Positions 61,649-64,000 of a DNA stretch of 64,000 nucleotides are shown piece by piece. The DNA lies in contig NC_090135.1 in the NCBI RefSeq assembly GCF_040581485.1, positions 8,859,001 to 8,923,000 of the forward strand, written 5' to 3'. Each line of letters starts with the position of its first letter. The stretch's first letter is position 1. A program made the position numbers and the translations under genes. The notes below the pieces were generated by a model. It did no database searches, had not been told where the DNA came from, and was given only the letters and a program-made list of their open reading frames with translations. The stretch is from Linepithema humile (taxonomy: Eukaryota > Arthropoda > Insecta > Hymenoptera > Formicidae).

Positions 61649-64000
61649 GTAATTAATAGTTTCCGTAAAGTGCGCAAAGTGGATGTAGCGGGTAGCGGAT
61701 GATTCTAATCAAAGAAACGATCCGAGATGTAACGATCCGAGAGTGAACACAAGGAGATGCGATTCATTCAAAGAAATAGAAAAAAAAAAACGATTATACT
61801 AAATCCTGAAATGCGAATTGCAATTAAAAATTAACAAATTGTCATAATACAGCGAAATGTGTGTATTCAGACAAAGTACTCTGCAAAAGCTTGGAGTATC
61901 TTATCCAATTTGCGAAGATTGGTGGATGCCAGTATGAACAGAGACCAATTTCATTGAAACAACGAAATTATAGTAATAAACGGTCATTTAGCGGAAAAGG
62001 ATCGACCTCCCTCCTGTAATTACGTTGCCCAGCACAATATCATAATGATATAATTAACACGTGTTTATATATTTAACCCCCATCGCAATTTTGCTAACCA
62101 TTGAGATACAAATAATATCAATTGCAAAACGATATATCAAATCAATTAAAATAACAAATTTCATTTTTGATATCTATTATAATTCTCTCTGCAAAACTCG
62201 ATTTTTGTAAATTAGATTTATGTATTAAATAATTAGAATGTAAAAATAATTTTTTATATTTGTTACAATGTAATTTAATTTCTACAAATTTATCTGCCAC
62301 TCATTCATTCACTGATAAATAAATTAATTAGGGCATTGGAACAAACTTAAAAGGAATACTAGATATCGCTAAGAATATTTGTGATAATTCTTGGAATGTT
62401 GTAAGCGTAATCGTGAGAAGATATCTTAAGATACGTTCAATGCTGAGACACAGTTGACTTAGTTATTTGTACCCATTAGCAGTTACGTACTTTGCTAATT
62501 GGCAGCGTAATAACAGCTTGAGATAGGCTAAGAGTTTACGATAATGTAACGATAATATCACGATAATGTATATAATTGTTATTTGTATGAGTTTTAAGAT
62601 TGCATGATAAACATGACGTGACCGAATGTCATTAACTGAATGTCATTAACTATCATAGGTAAACGATGTGCGGGACATGATAGAAACATTAAATAAATAA
62701 AAATAGTTAGCCTGCGGAGTCGTTCTTGGAAGTATGCTGATATTATTGACAGAAAAAATGTATACTTGAAAATAATTTGCCACGCAATGCTTCTGAAAGA
62801 GGTGTGCTCTGATTATAAATTCTGTTTAACTTTCTATCGAGTTGTTTTCGCGGGAAAAACTGCGACTGACTTTGAATAAAATCTCGAAGAGCGAGCCTTA
62901 AAAGGAATGTACGTTGCAAGGTGCATACTTTATATCGCACGTACGCGAAATTTTTGCATGTAAGATTAACCAGCTTGCAGGTGGAACGGAATACGTTGCG
63001 CAGACAGTTTTGGGACGCGCATAATTTACCGTGCATCTTGTGATGGAAACCGCGAATAAATTAACGATCGAAGCACGTGTCCTCGTCCGACAGACGATAG
63101 ATAGGTTCCGAGCAGACGTAACGGTCTATTTTCGCGGGATCGAATCTAGGCAGGAACGAACAAAACGATACCATCGGATCGGATACGCGTCGAGAATAGC
63201 TTAGATCGCAACAATGCCGCCACCGCAAACTCAGAAATTCAAAATTCGAGCCAGTATTATTATCTTGTCCGAAACTTTCGATCGTTTGATAAAATTTCTT
63301 TAAGTGAAAATGACGCAATCGCTCGACTGCTAATTACGTTGTTACAACTTACAACTTTAATTGAGCCGGATTAATCTTTCTTTGATAACGCGATAAGTAA
63401 AAATCAAAGGTTATTCCATTAGTTGCTAATAACACCAGTTTCGTGAAAAGGGCGATAAATTCTGGAAATATGAGAAGAATTTCCACCCAAGCCACCGAAG
63501 TTAACCTTGTGCCATAAACGCTGTATGAATGAAAGTGCAAGTTGTGGGTAGACTATACGCCATATAAATATGACTCCCTGTTGCGACTATCGATAACAGA
63601 CGATTAGACGAGCTTGAAAATATCATATGACTCGAGGAGATTTGTGCTCGAAGGTTATAACACGATCGAACAAACCTTTCGATAAGACGTTGAGAATATT
63701 ATCAACTTCGTAACTACAATTAAAACAGTTTAGCTGGAAGCAGCTTCAACTAACTTTGACGCACGTCGAGGAATTATGCGAGTTCGAAAATTACACCCCA
63801 CGGCATTTTGCAACTTTCTATAAATACATGACGGTATTTGCACGTCCCTAATAAAAATATTTCTAATAAAGTGAATTTTATATATTCCATACATTTTTTC
63901 ATATTTTCCACATCGGTTTTTTTCGACGTAAATATTTAACGCTTGAATATCCAATAATTCTATAATCAATGTTAATAAATCTATAATCATGTTTTTACGC
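61649..64000. other. presumed intron 1 of the 61.6 kb gene, or intergenic DNA
   Basis: AT-rich DNA with no recognised exon. The minus-strand frames at 62743-63036, 63061-63318 and 63730-63990 resemble nothing known to me and are probably chance. Confidence 0.45.

Overview
This window reads as nuclear DNA of a hymenopteran insect, most likely an ant. Three things point there. It carries a hymenoptaecin gene, an antimicrobial peptide family known from Hymenoptera. That gene is the multi-unit precursor form described in ants such as Camponotus, whereas the honeybee form has one unit. The other recognisable genes are insect-type, intron-rich orthologues in AT-rich, CpG-tolerant DNA with long introns. 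The species cannot be fixed from the sequence.

Layout. From about 39.8 kb leftward to at least 6.56 kb, on the minus strand, lies vestigial (vg), the wing-selector co-activator of Scalloped. Five coding exons could be joined with matching splice phases: 39415-39615, 12747-12957, 12516-12674, 8215-8338 and 6562-6782. They include the TDU (Scalloped-binding) domain in its own exon. The first intron is about 26.5 kb and holds no convincing protein gene. The C-terminal exon was not found and probably lies left of the window. A TATA box and a TCAGT initiator mark a probable vg promoter at about 39.77-39.81 kb.

At 43.85-46.44 kb on the plus strand is hymenoptaecin. It has a signal-peptide exon, a 597 bp intron, and one large exon encoding six tandem 103-residue units separated by RFRR / EAEP processing sites, then an acidic tail. 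Its upstream 170 bp hold a TATA box and several kappaB-like motifs.

At 48.63-53.05 kb on the minus strand are the last four coding exons of the splicing factor Tat-SF1 (HTATSF1; fly barc, yeast CUS2). They cover the end of RRM1, a linker, the complete U2AF-homology motif and a short charged tail. Its 5' exons were not found. At 61.6 kb on the plus strand is a probable first coding exon (signal peptide) of an unidentified secreted or membrane protein that continues beyond the window.

The three identified genes do not form a functional unit: development, immunity and splicing simply lie next to one another. The remaining DNA is intronic or intergenic. It holds several unusual elements: a degenerate ~115 bp tandem repeat (9.43-9.93 kb), a 32 bp inverted repeat with a 7 bp insertion (7.85-8.09 kb), two adjacent perfect palindromes (21.75-21.79 kb), a 21 bp alternating purine-pyrimidine tract (31.19 kb) and strong hairpins. 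All exon calls come from reading the sequence by eye. No database search or computed alignment was made.
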